A DNA stretch of 64,000 nt from positions 1,409,469 through 1,473,468 of the forward strand of contig NZ_KB235948.1 of NCBI RefSeq assembly GCF_000332335.1. Direction: 5' to 3'. The translations under genes and the position numbers were made by a program. The notes beneath the pieces were generated by a model, which saw only the letters and a list, made by a program, of their open reading frames with translations, was not told the origin of the DNA and made no database searches. The stretch comes from Kamptonema formosum PCC 10802. Its GTDB lineage: Bacteria; Cyanobacteriota; Cyanobacteriia; Cyanobacteriales; Oscillatoriaceae. Of the stretch, positions 25,834 to 34,806 are shown one piece after another (within the stretch, counting starts at the first letter, position 1; every line of letters begins with the position of its first letter).

Positions 25834-26577
25834 GTTCGCACAAGCCTCTCTCGGATATAAATTTCTTCACAGTTGCACCAAGGAGCTTTTCCGTTCTCGC
25901 TCGGAAATACCCTGTGGCCAAACACGCCATCTCCCCGCTCGGCTGTAATGACGTCGAACATTAGATACGCCGGTCCAATCCGCTGGCTCCGGAACGTTTT
26001 TTCTGTCTGCGATCTCAACACCAGTAAGCAGACGTTCCGAGCAGCACTCCCCACACGGCAGATGAAAAGCTCTTACCTTGTAGACTTGCTATACACTGAT
26101 GTGTTTCCACAAGGCACGCTCTCACTCACCCGCAGTGCAGTTCCCCCAGGACTGTCAGAATTTTCTCAGAAATGCCGGCGCTGGCAGGCGGCACGCTCCT
26201 TTTGGCCCTCTGTCACTGGCGGCACCGGCAGCATCCCCCTTTGGCGCAAAGACGACCGGCTTGAGGAGCGGGACGCCGTGAGGGTTTCGCACCCTGGTAT
26301 GTTGCCCTCTATTGCGGTATCTTTGCCAAATCGCGCGCCATTTAGGGAACAGGGCTTGCCCGACACAGCGCCAACTTTATCCCGCAAGGTGCCGGCAGTG
26401 CTAAGAAATACTTTAATTGCAGTCTGCCGGCGCTTCCTGGCAGCGCCGGCAGCCCCTCTCTAACAGCGCAGAAATTCTACAGCAGGGATTGGCATCCATT
26501 CCGTTCAAAACCATCCGGATTGAAGCGCTTAATTTGGGAATCTTGTTCCCATCAGCACTGTTTGCTATCAACTTCTT
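25834..26577. other. Gene-free stretch of ~740 bp
   Basis: No gene is recognised. A 196-residue plus-strand frame at 25873 has an irregular composition (many Pro, Arg and Ser), no start signal and no motif. The stretch has few dispersed repeats compared with other gaps and could hold promoters for the divergent mrdA and patatin genes. Confidence 0.5.
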
Positions 26578-27609
26578 ATGTCCTTTAAATTAAAACTCCT
26601 ATCCATTGACGGCGGTGGCATTAGAGGGATTATCCCCGCCCTGATTCTAGCAGAGATAGAAAAGCGCACAGGAAAGCGGATTTCCCAGATGTTCGATTTG
26701 ATGGCGGGCACTTCCACCGGCGGCCTGCTGGTTTTGGGCCTCACCAAGCCAAATCCGCAGAATCCCGAGCAACCTCACTACACCGCTGAGGATCTGAGCG
26801 AGTTTTATCGCCAGCATGGAAAGCGCATCTTTTTCGAGCCATTTTTTCAAAAATTAACCGACATAGATGACCTGTTTTTGCCGAAATACTCTGACAAGGG
26901 CAGAGAAGAAGTCGTTGCGGAACTTTTGGGCATCACTCCTCTCGCAGCTGCCTTAAAAGAAGTTTTCATCACCAGCTACGACACCGACCTGCGGATGCCT
27001 GTTTTCTTTACCAGCAAGCCAGCGCGAGAGAACAGGCAAGCTAAATCCTTCCGGAAGATATGCAATGGCTTCACCATGACAGAAGCGGCAATGGCAACTT
27101 CCGCCGCTCCGACTTTTTTCCCGCCCTACCTCCTTCCCACCGGCCAAACCGATCCAGAATTTTATACCTTGGTGGATGGGGGGCTGTTCGCCAACAATCC
27201 CACCTCTATGGCCATCATGGAAGCCATCATTGCCTCTAAAAAGGCTGGGAAAAAGCTAGAATTAGATGATATATTAGTCGTTTCAGTGGGAACGGGTTCG
27301 CTCACCCGCCGGTTTACCTACGAGCGCACGAAAAATTGGGGGGTGCTGCACTGGGTGCAGCCCGTGATTAGTATTACTCTGGACGGTCAGAGTGAGGCAG
27401 TGGCCTGCCACCTGGAACAGTTGCTCCCTGAGGCGGATGGCAATCCCAAACAGTATTATCGCTTCCAAGACCTGCTGACTGATGCTAATGACGATATCGA
27501 TGATGCGAGCCCTGAAAATATCGAGAGCCTAAAAGAACTGGCTGAGAAAATCATTGCGGACAGAACTGCAGATTTGGACGAGCTGTGCGAGCAACTTCTT
27601 ATCAGTTAG
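26578..27609 (+). CDS. Patatin-like phospholipase
   Basis: A 343-residue acyl hydrolase. The oxyanion motif DGGGIRG is near residue 10, the nucleophile serine is in GTSTGG near residue 46, and the Asp of the dyad is in LVDGGLFANNP near 203, so the Ser-Asp dyad is complete. No signal peptide or membrane segment is present, so it is cytosolic or peripheral. Expected substrates are phospholipids or galactolipids. Patatins also serve as CapV effectors in CBASS, but no cyclic nucleotide synthase or other CBASS gene is adjacent, so housekeeping lipid turnover is preferred. No clear ribosome binding site precedes the ATG. Confidence 0.88.
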   Translation: MSFKLKLLSIDGGGIRGIIPALILAEIEKRTGKRISQMFDLMAGTSTGGLLVLGLTKPNPQNPEQPHYTAEDLSEFYRQHGKRIFFEPFFQKLTDIDDLFLPKYSDKGREEVVAELLGITPLAAALKEVFITSYDTDLRMPVFFTSKPARENRQAKSFRKICNGFTMTEAAMATSAAPTFFPPYLLPTGQTDPEFYTLVDGGLFANNPTSMAIMEAIIASKKAGKKLELDDILVVSVGTGSLTRRFTYERTKNWGVLHWVQPVISITLDGQSEAVACHLEQLLPEADGNPKQYYRFQDLLTDANDDIDDASPENIESLKELAEKIIADRTADLDELCEQLLIS

Positions 27610-27675
27610 TAGGGGGGGTTCCTCTGAAAGCGTAGAAACCGGGTTTCTGGCCCCAGCACAGTGCTGTGCGAGTGA

Positions 27676-27706
27676 GTAGGGTGCGTTCCAGAGGAACGCA
27701 CCCTAC
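27676..27706. repeat. Perfect 14-bp-arm palindrome
   Basis: GTAGGGTGCGTTCC and GGAACGCACCCTAC around AGA. Related copies are at 30224-30258 and 10557-10587. Confidence 0.8.
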
Positions 27707-27761
27707 AAGTCTTTCGAGGCGCGAAAATGAAAGGAGATAACCGCTACCCGCAATCTTCCAG

Positions 27762-28550
27762 ATGCCTCAGAACAGGATACTGACTCTGTTAACCGATTTT
27801 GGCCTCAGCGATGTTTATGTGGGGGTGATGAAGGGTGCGATCGCCCAAATCAACCCCTCGCTGCCGGTGGTGGATTTGACGCACCAGATTCCGCCCCAGA
27901 ATGTCGCCGCCGGCAGCTTTTGTCTGATGTCTGCAGCCCCCTATTTCCCCACCGGCACGGTCCATGTCGCGGTGGTCGATCCGGGGGTGGGCAGTCACCG
28001 GCGGGCGATAGCGCTGGAAACGGCAGCGGGTTTCTTTGTTGGGCCAGATAATGGGCTGTTTACCGGCGTTTTGAGCCAGAATCCGGCAATCGCAGCGGTG
28101 GAACTGACGGACCGGCACTTCTGGCGCACGCCGGCACCGAGCGCGACGTTCCACGGGCGGGATATCTTTGCCCCCGCCGGCGCGCATCTGGCAAGCGGCG
28201 CACCTCTGCAACAGCTGGGACGCCCCATCGACCCCGCCGGTTTGGCCCACCTGCCCCTGCCGGCGCTGGCGGCAACGGATGCCGGTTGGGCCGGTTGCGT
28301 CCAGTATATCGACCGCTTTGGCAATTTAATCACCAATATTCCCGGTTCTTGCGTTGCGGGGCGCAGCTGGGAAGCAATTGCCGGCAATCTCACCATTAAG
28401 AGCGGCCAAACTTACAGTGACGCGCCGGCAGGCACCCCCATTGCCTTAATTGGCAGCTCCAACTGGGTGGAAATTGCCGTCTGTGGCGGTAACGCCCAGT
28501 CGCAGCTGCAGCTCAACTGGGGCGAGCCGGTGCGCGTGGCGCTCATTTAA
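27762..28550 (+). CDS. SAM hydroxide adenosyltransferase-type protein (DUF62)
   Basis: A 262-residue protein of the DUF62/SAM hydroxide adenosyltransferase family, which converts S-adenosylmethionine plus water to adenosine and methionine. Motifs: LTLLTDFGLSDVYVGVMKGAI at the N terminus, DLTHQIPPQNVAAGSF, VVDPGVGSHRRAIA and GPDNGLF in the N-terminal domain, and YIDRFGNLITNIP in the C-terminal domain, the expected arrangement. It is a cytosolic enzyme that stands alone, between dispersed palindromes. The chlorinase/fluorinase relatives share the fold, but their diagnostic loop is not evident here. Confidence 0.85.
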   Translation: MPQNRILTLLTDFGLSDVYVGVMKGAIAQINPSLPVVDLTHQIPPQNVAAGSFCLMSAAPYFPTGTVHVAVVDPGVGSHRRAIALETAAGFFVGPDNGLFTGVLSQNPAIAAVELTDRHFWRTPAPSATFHGRDIFAPAGAHLASGAPLQQLGRPIDPAGLAHLPLPALAATDAGWAGCVQYIDRFGNLITNIPGSCVAGRSWEAIAGNLTIKSGQTYSDAPAGTPIALIGSSNWVEIAVCGGNAQSQLQLNWGEPVRVALI

Positions 28551-28614
28551 ATTGCATTATTGTGCCGTTTCGTTGCGGTAACGCACCCCGCAAAACGGAC
28601 GCCACTCACTGAAT

Positions 28615-29259
28615 TTAAATGTAATTAACAAACCAAACCGCATAATCATCCAAGAATTCGGCGCTGGCGGATTCCTCGTCTGTTGCCTCCAGTTCGTATA
28701 AGTTCAGCGTGAAATTCTTGCTGTCAGTCAGGCGCTGAACTTCAACCAGAATCCCATCGTCATCGCTCTCAATCTTATCCTCAAACCGAATTATCTGGAA
28801 CTTGTCCGTGTGAGATGGCCTGATTCTCTTGAGCTTTTCATATTCTTTCAAGCTGCCCGGGCCGTAGAGGTAATACTCTTCCCATTCAAACTCTTGGCAG
28901 GCTTTGACCGGACAGGGAACTCTCACATGTTTTTTGAGGAATTCCAGATAGGTTTTTAAGGTTCTCTCACTGACTTCGAGCTGTTTTTTCCCTAAAATCG
29001 CCTGAAGTCTCTTCTCGAATTCTTCCTCTCTTTCTCCCTCCCCCTCATCTATTATTTCTTCCCTCGGATCGTCCCCGTCGCCAAACTCCTCGACGGCCAC
29101 CATTACTCTGGCCTTCCTCAACTCAGCAAATCTGCCCTTTTGCTTCTCCAGTCTTTGTGAGAGTCTGCCAAAGACTCCCTCATCAATTTCAATGATTTTA
29201 GGTTCCTCTCCCGGCGGGTTGGGCTGGCTTTTACTATTTTTCTTATCGGATTTAGACAT
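28615..29259 (-). CDS. Acidic protein of unknown function, possibly CcbP-like C-terminus
   Basis: A 214-residue soluble, very acidic protein. The first ~90 residues are low-complexity and charged (DGDDPREEIIDEGEGEREEEFEKR), probably disordered or helical. The last ~115 residues form a compact region: TLKTYLEFLKKHVRVPCPVKACQEF, EDKIESDDDGILVEVQRL, and an acidic end DEESASAEFLDDYAVWF. The layout of short helix, PCPV and acidic beta strands is reminiscent of cyanobacterial CcbP calcium-binding domains, but the match is weak. A good GGGAGCGAGGA ribosome site precedes the ATG. It is divergent from the DUF2301 gene. Confidence 0.6.
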   Translation of the reverse strand: MSKSDKKNSKSQPNPPGEEPKIIEIDEGVFGRLSQRLEKQKGRFAELRKARVMVAVEEFGDGDDPREEIIDEGEGEREEEFEKRLQAILGKKQLEVSERTLKTYLEFLKKHVRVPCPVKACQEFEWEEYYLYGPGSLKEYEKLKRIRPSHTDKFQIIRFEDKIESDDDGILVEVQRLTDSKNFTLNLYELEATDEESASAEFLDDYAVWFVNYI

Positions 29260-29487
29260 TCCTCGCTCCCTAAAGCTGCGCTATAACTAATAATATCAGG
29301 TTTCGCGCCATCTTGATTGCACAGTGAGCCCCGGAAGCGAGCGGGTGCCATCTGGGCGAGAATTGCCAGCGCCCCACTCCCGCCCCCGTGCCCAAACTCG
29401 CTAGCCTCACAAAACCGGCGCAAGCGGATATATATAAAGTGTATCTTGACAGCAGTGCCAACGCAGTTGAGCTTTCCGGAGTAAACC

Positions 29488-30147
29488 ATGACGCAACTAG
29501 CGGATGTTGAATCAAACGTTTTCCAAGGCCAGTTTGGCGAGTTTACCATCACTGAGAGCGACCGTTTCGGGGTGATCGTCTACCGCACCGGCTTGATGGT
29601 GGCGGCGCTCAGCTTTGCCACCGGCACCGCTTTGGTGTTCTGGGGCGGCGGCGCGCCGGCGGTGGCTTTCGCCCTGACGCCCCTGTACGCCTGTTTCTGG
29701 CTGGCGCTGGGCGTCAGCTTGCTGACAGTTCACATTTATATGGCCATTTTGCACCGGCTCCTCCAGCTGTTTTGGGCGATTGGCGGCGTGGCTGCTTTTA
29801 TTTTAGCTGTGCAAAGCAGCGCGCCTCTCGTCCTAACAGTGTACAGCCACCCAGTCACCCTTTTCGGCGTCGGTTTTACCTTTGCAGCGCTGGCGGGGAT
29901 TTATTTCAAAGAAGCCTTTTGCTTCAACCGGCTGGAAACTAAGCTGCTGACGCCCCTGGTGCCGGCGCTGCTGCTGGGGCATTTGGCTGGGGTGCTGCCG
30001 GTGGAAGCCGAACGCGCCTGTCTCGCAGCCTGGGCGGTGCTGTTTGTGGTGTTCGCCCTGCGCAAGGCTTTTCAGCCGGTCCCCCCCGACATCGGGGACA
30101 AGAGCGTTTTTACCTATCTCAAACAGCAGCGCTCCGCAAAGGCTTGA
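29488..30147 (+). CDS. DUF2301 integral membrane protein
   Basis: A 219-residue protein with about six hydrophobic spans and an N-terminal cytosolic stretch (VFQGQFGEFTITESDRFGVIVYRTGLM) typical of DUF2301 proteins, which are conserved in cyanobacteria with unknown function. The FKEAFCFNRLETKLLTPLVPALLLGHL segment near the C terminus is also characteristic. GGAG lies 8 bases before the ATG. An AT-rich GGATATATATAAAGTGT stretch ~60 bp upstream may be the promoter and resembles the AT element repeated upstream of the kinase gene at 58350. Confidence 0.8.
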   Translation: MTQLADVESNVFQGQFGEFTITESDRFGVIVYRTGLMVAALSFATGTALVFWGGGAPAVAFALTPLYACFWLALGVSLLTVHIYMAILHRLLQLFWAIGGVAAFILAVQSSAPLVLTVYSHPVTLFGVGFTFAALAGIYFKEAFCFNRLETKLLTPLVPALLLGHLAGVLPVEAERACLAAWAVLFVVFALRKAFQPVPPDIGDKSVFTYLKQQRSAKA

Positions 30148-30223
30148 AGTCAGCGCCGCACGTCTGAAAAACTGTAGGGGCAATCCCCCTGTGGAACTCC
30201 CGTCGCACGGTGAGGGGGCAGGG

Positions 30224-30258
30224 GTAGGGTGCGTTCCCTCTTAGGGAACGCACCCTGC
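30224..30258. repeat. GTAGGGTGCGTTCCCT palindrome
   Basis: GTAGGGTGCGTTCCCT (30224-30239) with AGGGAACGCACCCTGC (30243-30258). Copy of the family at 27676. Confidence 0.8.
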
Positions 30259-30277
30259 GAGTTACACGCTGTCGCCC

Positions 30278-30901
30278 GTGCCTGCCCCTACAGTGATTGT
30301 CCATAAGATTTATAGCCATTATATTATAACTTCAATTGTGTTCCCTGTCAATCCTATCTATTCCTTTCTCGCTGTCAGTTCCCCCATCCCCGCTGATGTC
30401 TTGGTTGTCGAGGGCTGGCTGCCAGACTATGCCCTCAAAGCAGCTATGGCTGAATTCAAACGCGGTTCTTATCGCTATCTGATTACCACCGGCGTGGCTT
30501 TGCCGATAGGGTTTTATCTGGCGGAATACAAAACTTTTGCGGAGGTGGGGGCGGCAACTTTGGTCGCACTTGGCTTTGAATCAGTGCGACTGGCAGCCGT
30601 TCCCGCACATAATGCGCTCAAGGACCGCACCGCCGCCGCTGCTGTCGCTCTTAAGGAGTGGCTCCCCACGTCCGATTTACAAGTCAGCGCCATCAATCTT
30701 TACACTCTGGGGGCTCACGCCCGCCGCAGTTGGTTTATCTTTAAAGAAGCGCTGGCTCCTGACATCAAAGTTGGTATAATTGCGGCAGAACCTCTGGATT
30801 ATGATGCCCGCACTTGGTGGCAGTCGAGCGCCGGTGTGAAGACAGTCATGTTCGAGACAATCGGTTATGTCTATGCGCGGTTTGGCGACTGGCGGGATTA
30901 A
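30278..30901 (+). CDS. DUF218 (ElyC/SanA/YdcF-type) protein
   Basis: The conserved region starts at PADVLVVEGWLPDYALKAAMAEF and runs through YRYLITTG, YLAEYKTFAEVG, PAHNALKDRTAAAAVALKEWL, LYTLGAHARRSWFIFKEAL and DYDARTWWQSSAGVKT, the pattern of DUF218 proteins of cyanobacteria. DUF218 members elsewhere work in envelope maintenance. Family members usually have an N-terminal membrane helix that is not convincing here. The first codons (MPAPTVIV) come from a dispersed repeat, so either a GTG at VFPVNP is the start or the 5' end was lost by repeat insertion. The rest of the domain appears intact. Confidence 0.65.
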   Translation: MPAPTVIVHKIYSHYIITSIVFPVNPIYSFLAVSSPIPADVLVVEGWLPDYALKAAMAEFKRGSYRYLITTGVALPIGFYLAEYKTFAEVGAATLVALGFESVRLAAVPAHNALKDRTAAAAVALKEWLPTSDLQVSAINLYTLGAHARRSWFIFKEALAPDIKVGIIAAEPLDYDARTWWQSSAGVKTVMFETIGYVYARFGDWRD

Positions 30902-31042
30902 ACTGGCAACGGGGCAGTCTCCGTGGGTGCCCCGCCCCTACAGGATCTGCCTCCCTTTTCCCAATAAATACATGAAAAGCGGAACAGCTTAAAAGGGTAG
31001 AAATTGAACGCTATTGCGCATAAAATAGGAGAGGGAAAATTG

Positions 31043-32215
31043 GTGCGAGAACGGGCATATTGGCTGGCTTGGTCGCAAATTTACGGAATTGGGCCGGTTT
31101 TGATGTTCCGGCTGCACCGGCACTTCGGCAGTCTAGCGGAAGCTTGGGCAGCCCCAGCAAGAGTTCTGGGAGAAGTGGAAGGATTTGGTCGCCAAACGGT
31201 GGAAAAAACGGTGCGCTTGCGAACTCAAATTCAGCCAGAAAAATTGCTGGAAGAACACTTGCAAAAAAACCCGCATTTTTGGACACCGGCTGACGGCGGA
31301 TACCCCCGTTTGCTATTAGAAATTGCTAACCCGCCGCCGCTGCTGTACTACCGGGGGGAGGTTGAGGTTTTGGAAAATCACGGCATCACGCCGATGGTGG
31401 CGATTGTGGGCACTCGCACGCCTTCGGAGTACGGGCGCAGGTGGGCTCGCCGGCTGAGTGCGGTTCTGGCAAGTCGGGGGTTTAGCATTGTTTCCGGGAT
31501 GGCGGCGGGGATTGATGGGGAAGCGCACCGCGCCTGTCTGGATGCCGGTGGGCGCACTCTGGCGGTGCTCGGCACCGGCACGGATGTGGTGTACCCCTTG
31601 GAGAATCGCGAACTGTACGAACGGATTGTGGCAGGGGGGCTGCTGCTGAGTGAGTACCCGGCGGGCACTCCGCCGAATAGCAATCACTTTCCCCAGCGCA
31701 ACCGGATTATTGCCGGTTTGTGCCGCGCGGTGCTGGTGGTGGAAGCGCCGGTGAAGTCGGGGGCTTTGATTACGGCGGATTTGGCGAATGATTTCTGCCG
31801 GGATGTGTATGCTTTGCCGGGGCGGGTGGATGATTACAACTCGCAGGGGTGTTTGCGGTTGCTGAAAAATGGCGCTGAGATGATTGTCAGCGAAGAGGGG
31901 TTGCTGGAAATGCTGGGCGCGATGCCGCCGGTTGACGCACCGCAACAGCTGTCGCTATTTGAGGGGATGCCTGCAACTGCGGATGCCCCTCCGCCCCCCG
32001 CGCCACAGGGGGGGTTGGAGGAGAGGGTGCTTGCGCCGCAGCTGCCACCTGACTTAGCGCGGGTGCTGCGGGTGGTGCCAGCCGAGCCGCTTCCGTTTGA
32101 TTTGATTGTGGTGGAGTCGGGATTGCCGGCGGCTTCTGTTTCCAGTGCGCTGCTGCAGCTGGAATTGCTGGGGCTAGTGTCGCAACTTCCGGGGATGCGA
32201 TATCAGCGGTGCTGA
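31043..32215 (+). CDS. dprA: DNA-processing protein DprA
   Basis: Binds incoming single-stranded DNA and loads RecA during natural transformation. A ~390-residue protein with an N-terminal helical SAM-like region (RERAYWLAWSQIYGIGPV), the Rossmann core with VAIVGTRTPSEYGRRWARRL, GFSIVSGMAAGIDGEAHRACL, LAVLGTGTDVVYP and PQRNRIIAGLC, and a C-terminal winged-helix (DLIVVESGLPAASVSSALLQLELLGLV). The start is uncertain: GTG 31043 follows GAGAGGG by 7 bases; a TTG at 31004 would add 13 residues. The linker before the winged helix is proline-rich. With comF in the same window it suggests competence, though the genes are far apart. Confidence 0.9.
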   Translation: MRERAYWLAWSQIYGIGPVLMFRLHRHFGSLAEAWAAPARVLGEVEGFGRQTVEKTVRLRTQIQPEKLLEEHLQKNPHFWTPADGGYPRLLLEIANPPPLLYYRGEVEVLENHGITPMVAIVGTRTPSEYGRRWARRLSAVLASRGFSIVSGMAAGIDGEAHRACLDAGGRTLAVLGTGTDVVYPLENRELYERIVAGGLLLSEYPAGTPPNSNHFPQRNRIIAGLCRAVLVVEAPVKSGALITADLANDFCRDVYALPGRVDDYNSQGCLRLLKNGAEMIVSEEGLLEMLGAMPPVDAPQQLSLFEGMPATADAPPPPAPQGGLEERVLAPQLPPDLARVLRVVPAEPLPFDLIVVESGLPAASVSSALLQLELLGLVSQLPGMRYQRC

Positions 32216-32258
32216 TCATTGGGTATGGGGGGGCATGGGGCATGGGGCATGGGAACGA

Positions 32259-32365
32259 TATAGCAATAGACAGCTCAGTAATCGCTCGATACGAAGTATA
32301 GACGTAGGGCAGGCGTCTCGCCTGCCCTTAAGATATCTGGGGCAGGCGAGACGCCTGCCCTACGC
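32259..32365 (-). mobile_element. MITE-like element, copy 2
   Basis: Begins TATAGCAATAGACAGCTCAG, the inverse of the right end of the other copies, and contains GGGCAGGCGTCTCGCCTGCCC followed by a second inverted GGGCAGGCGAGACGCCTGCCC. It is the opposite orientation to copies 1 and 4-6. The far end is degraded. Confidence 0.55.
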
Positions 32366-32534
32366 CTTTTCTCCCTAGTTCGCAGTTGGGCTTTAGCCCA
32401 ACCGGCACCCCCCGCCTCCAGGCACCGCAGAAGTAGAAACGCACCCTACTATCACCCAACTCTTCGGGAAGGCACCCCACAAGCCGGCATTTGTGGCAAA
32501 ATCAGTATCAACTAAAGTGCGGGGCGGAAAGCGG

Positions 32535-34010
32535 ATGATAGGAGATACACTGGGCGGGCGCTACCACATTATTGAAAAACTCGGAAGCGGGGCTTTTGGC
32601 CAAACCTTCAAAGCAAAAGACACGCAGAAATCGGAAGACTTCCACTGCGTCGTCAAGCAACTCAAACCCGTGTCTAGCGAGTCGCATGTCTTGGAGATAG
32701 CCAGAAAGTTATTCGACAGGGAAGCGAAAATCCTGTTTGAGTTGGGACACCATGACCGAATCCCGCAATTTCTGGATTACTTTGAGGAAAATCTGGAGTT
32801 CTATTTAGTCCAACAGCTGATTGAGGGGCGCGATTTGAGCAAAGAGATCCCTTTGGGCAAGCCAAAGGATGAATCCTACGCCATTGCTCTTTTGCGAGAC
32901 ATCCTGGAAGTTCTGGCATTTGTCCACGGGCAGGGTGTCATCCACCGCGATTTGAAACCCTCGAATTTAATCAGACGCGCTTCTGATGGTAAAATAGTAT
33001 TAATTGACTTTGGGGCAGTCAAAGAAATCACCACCACGGTGGTGAACCCTCAGGGGCAGATCGCTCTTACTGTAGTTGGCACCCCGGGTTATATGCCGGT
33101 TGAACAGCACAATGGAACTCCCAAATTCTGTAGCGATATCTATGCAGTGGGGATGATTGGCATCCAATCGCTCACCGGCATCCCAGCCAGCCAACTGCCA
33201 AAAGATCCCACTACCGGTGAAGTTATCTGGCGCAACCGGCAGCCTGTGAGCGATCAACTGGCAGCTCTTTTAGACAGCATGGTGCGCTACCATTTCCGAG
33301 AGCGGTGCCAGACGGCTGATCAGGCTTTGCAAGCTCTCGACAGCTTAAACAATTCTATCACATTAGCAGAGATTCCAGCAACTCAACCTGACGCTCCCAC
33401 AGCAGTTGAAACCCCACCGGCACCTCCTCCCCCGACAGTTCCTCCCGCGCCGCCACACGCACCCCCACGCCAAAAGCTTTGGAAAGTTTTCATTGGTGCC
33501 GGCATCGCAGCGGTTTTGTCTGTTTCGGCGCTAGGCTATTATATTCTAGCACCAAAACCCGCCTCTTTGCCTTACGAGAATTCAAATTTGGGGGTGAAGA
33601 TTCAGTATCCGGAAACGTGGGGTGTGCAGCCAGATCCGATTGCCGGTGAGGTGAGATTCTTCTCGCAAGGCAATTCTGCCGGCGCGCCGGCAGAAACGTT
33701 TCTGATAACAGTTGAGTCTTTACAGCCGCCGATGACTTTAGATGAGTATACCAGCAGTTTTATCCAGCGCATCAGCAAAGAATTCACTTCGGATATTCTT
33801 TCTCCGACGCCGGCATCGCTGGCGAATCGCGAGGCGCGTCAAGTTGTGTACACGCATAAGGAGGGGGAGCGCCGGTTGAAAGCCAAGCAAATTTGGGCGG
33901 TGGGGAAAGATAAGGCGTATGTGGTTACTTTGACGGCGGAGGAGGGCAAGTTTGCGCAATTCGAGAAAACGGCGCAGAAGATGATTGACTCCCTGGAAAT
34001 TCTCCCTTAG
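32535..34010 (+). CDS. Membrane Ser/Thr kinase with PsbP-like outer domain (locus A)
   Basis: A ~491-residue kinase. The N-terminal catalytic domain has LGSGAFGQTFKAKD, catalytic loop VIHRDLKPSNLI near residue 136, and IDFGAVKEI. A proline-rich linker (APPPPTVPPAPPHAPPRQ) leads to one transmembrane helix (VFIGAGIAAVLSVSALGYYIL), and the outer part is a PsbP/Mog1-like domain (NSNLGVKIQYPETWGVQ...QFEKTAQKMIDSLEIL). The outer domain is a probable sensor. The ATG at 32535 (MIGDTLGGRY) fits other cyanobacterial kinases better than the GTG at 32493. It is collinear with the kinase at 56800-58350, with a protease and a COP23 gene beside each. Confidence 0.88.
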   Translation: MIGDTLGGRYHIIEKLGSGAFGQTFKAKDTQKSEDFHCVVKQLKPVSSESHVLEIARKLFDREAKILFELGHHDRIPQFLDYFEENLEFYLVQQLIEGRDLSKEIPLGKPKDESYAIALLRDILEVLAFVHGQGVIHRDLKPSNLIRRASDGKIVLIDFGAVKEITTTVVNPQGQIALTVVGTPGYMPVEQHNGTPKFCSDIYAVGMIGIQSLTGIPASQLPKDPTTGEVIWRNRQPVSDQLAALLDSMVRYHFRERCQTADQALQALDSLNNSITLAEIPATQPDAPTAVETPPAPPPPTVPPAPPHAPPRQKLWKVFIGAGIAAVLSVSALGYYILAPKPASLPYENSNLGVKIQYPETWGVQPDPIAGEVRFFSQGNSAGAPAETFLITVESLQPPMTLDEYTSSFIQRISKEFTSDILSPTPASLANREARQVVYTHKEGERRLKAKQIWAVGKDKAYVVTLTAEEGKFAQFEKTAQKMIDSLEILP

Positions 34011-34133
34011 GGGGTTGCGCGTCTTGTCCTAATTTGTGGGGGCGGGTTTATTCAGGTTATCTGTGGGTTGCCGGTATTCGGGATAAACCCGCCCCCAGTG
34101 TGTAGCAAAACTTACGCAAAACTTCTATCTGTA

Positions 34134-34162
34134 GGGTGGGTAAGCGTTGCGCGTAACCCACC
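34134..34162. repeat. GGGTGGGT palindrome, copy 2
   Basis: Same family as 6987-7014: GGGTGGGTAAGCGTTGCG...TAACCCACC. Confidence 0.7.
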
Positions 34163-34191
34163 ACACCATTCAAGTCAATGCGTAAGTCCTT

Positions 34192-34526
34192 TGTACGATT
34201 GAACCGGCAGTCTGTACGATTGAACCGGCAGTCTGTACGATTGAACCGGCAGTCTGTACGATTGAACCGGCAGTCTGTACGACTGCGCCGGCACTGGGTA
34301 CGACTGCGCCGGCAATTTATACGACTGCGCCGGCAATTTATACGACTGCGCCGGCACTGGGTACGATGCGCCGGCAATCTATACGATTTAACCGGCAATT
34401 TATACGACTGCGCCGGCAATCTATACGACTGCGCCGGCAATGTATACGACTGCGCCGGCACTGGGTACGATTGAGCCGGCACTCTGTACGATTGAACCGG
34501 CACTGGGTACGATTGAACCGGCACTG
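34192..34526. repeat. 21-bp minisatellite, 16 units
   Basis: Fifteen units of 21 bp and one of 20 bp follow TRTACGAYTGMRCCGGCARTS-like patterns, for example TGTACGATTGAACCGGCAGTC at the start and TATACGACTGCGCCGGCAATT in the middle. Variation is patterned: GAACCGGC units at both ends and GCGCCGGC units inside. Because the period is a multiple of three, long frames are open on both strands (RLNRQSV and PAQSYRL heptads), but there is no start signal and these are not called genes. It lies between the kinase and the protease gene of locus A. Confidence 0.9.
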
Positions 34527-34806
34527 GGTACGGGAGCATCTCATTTTTGTAATCCCCCTCACCCCCAACCCCTCTCCCACAAGGGGAAAGGGGAGAATTC
34601 TTGATTCTTTCCCCCCTCTCCCGCTCTTGTAGAAACGCGATTTATCGCGTCTGGGGTTAGGGGGGTGAGGGTGAAAATCTTTGCAAAAAGCGGATGCTCC
34701 CGGTTGCCGGTATCAGGGATAAACCCACCCCTCGTGGGGATTGCCGGTGGGGGCGGGTTTATTCAGGTTATCTGTTGGGTGCGGATACACCCCCGCATCA
34801 AAAGCC

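Noticed and set aside
25873..26463. 196-residue plus-strand frame between mrdA and patatin
   Set aside because: No start signal, irregular composition and no recognisable motif.
26578..27609. CBASS effector CapV for the patatin gene
   Set aside because: No cyclic nucleotide synthase or ancillary CBASS gene nearby.
34057..34580. Heptad-repeat proteins from the 21-bp minisatellite
   Set aside because: Open on both strands only because the period is a multiple of three; no start signals and a 20-bp unit breaks the frame.
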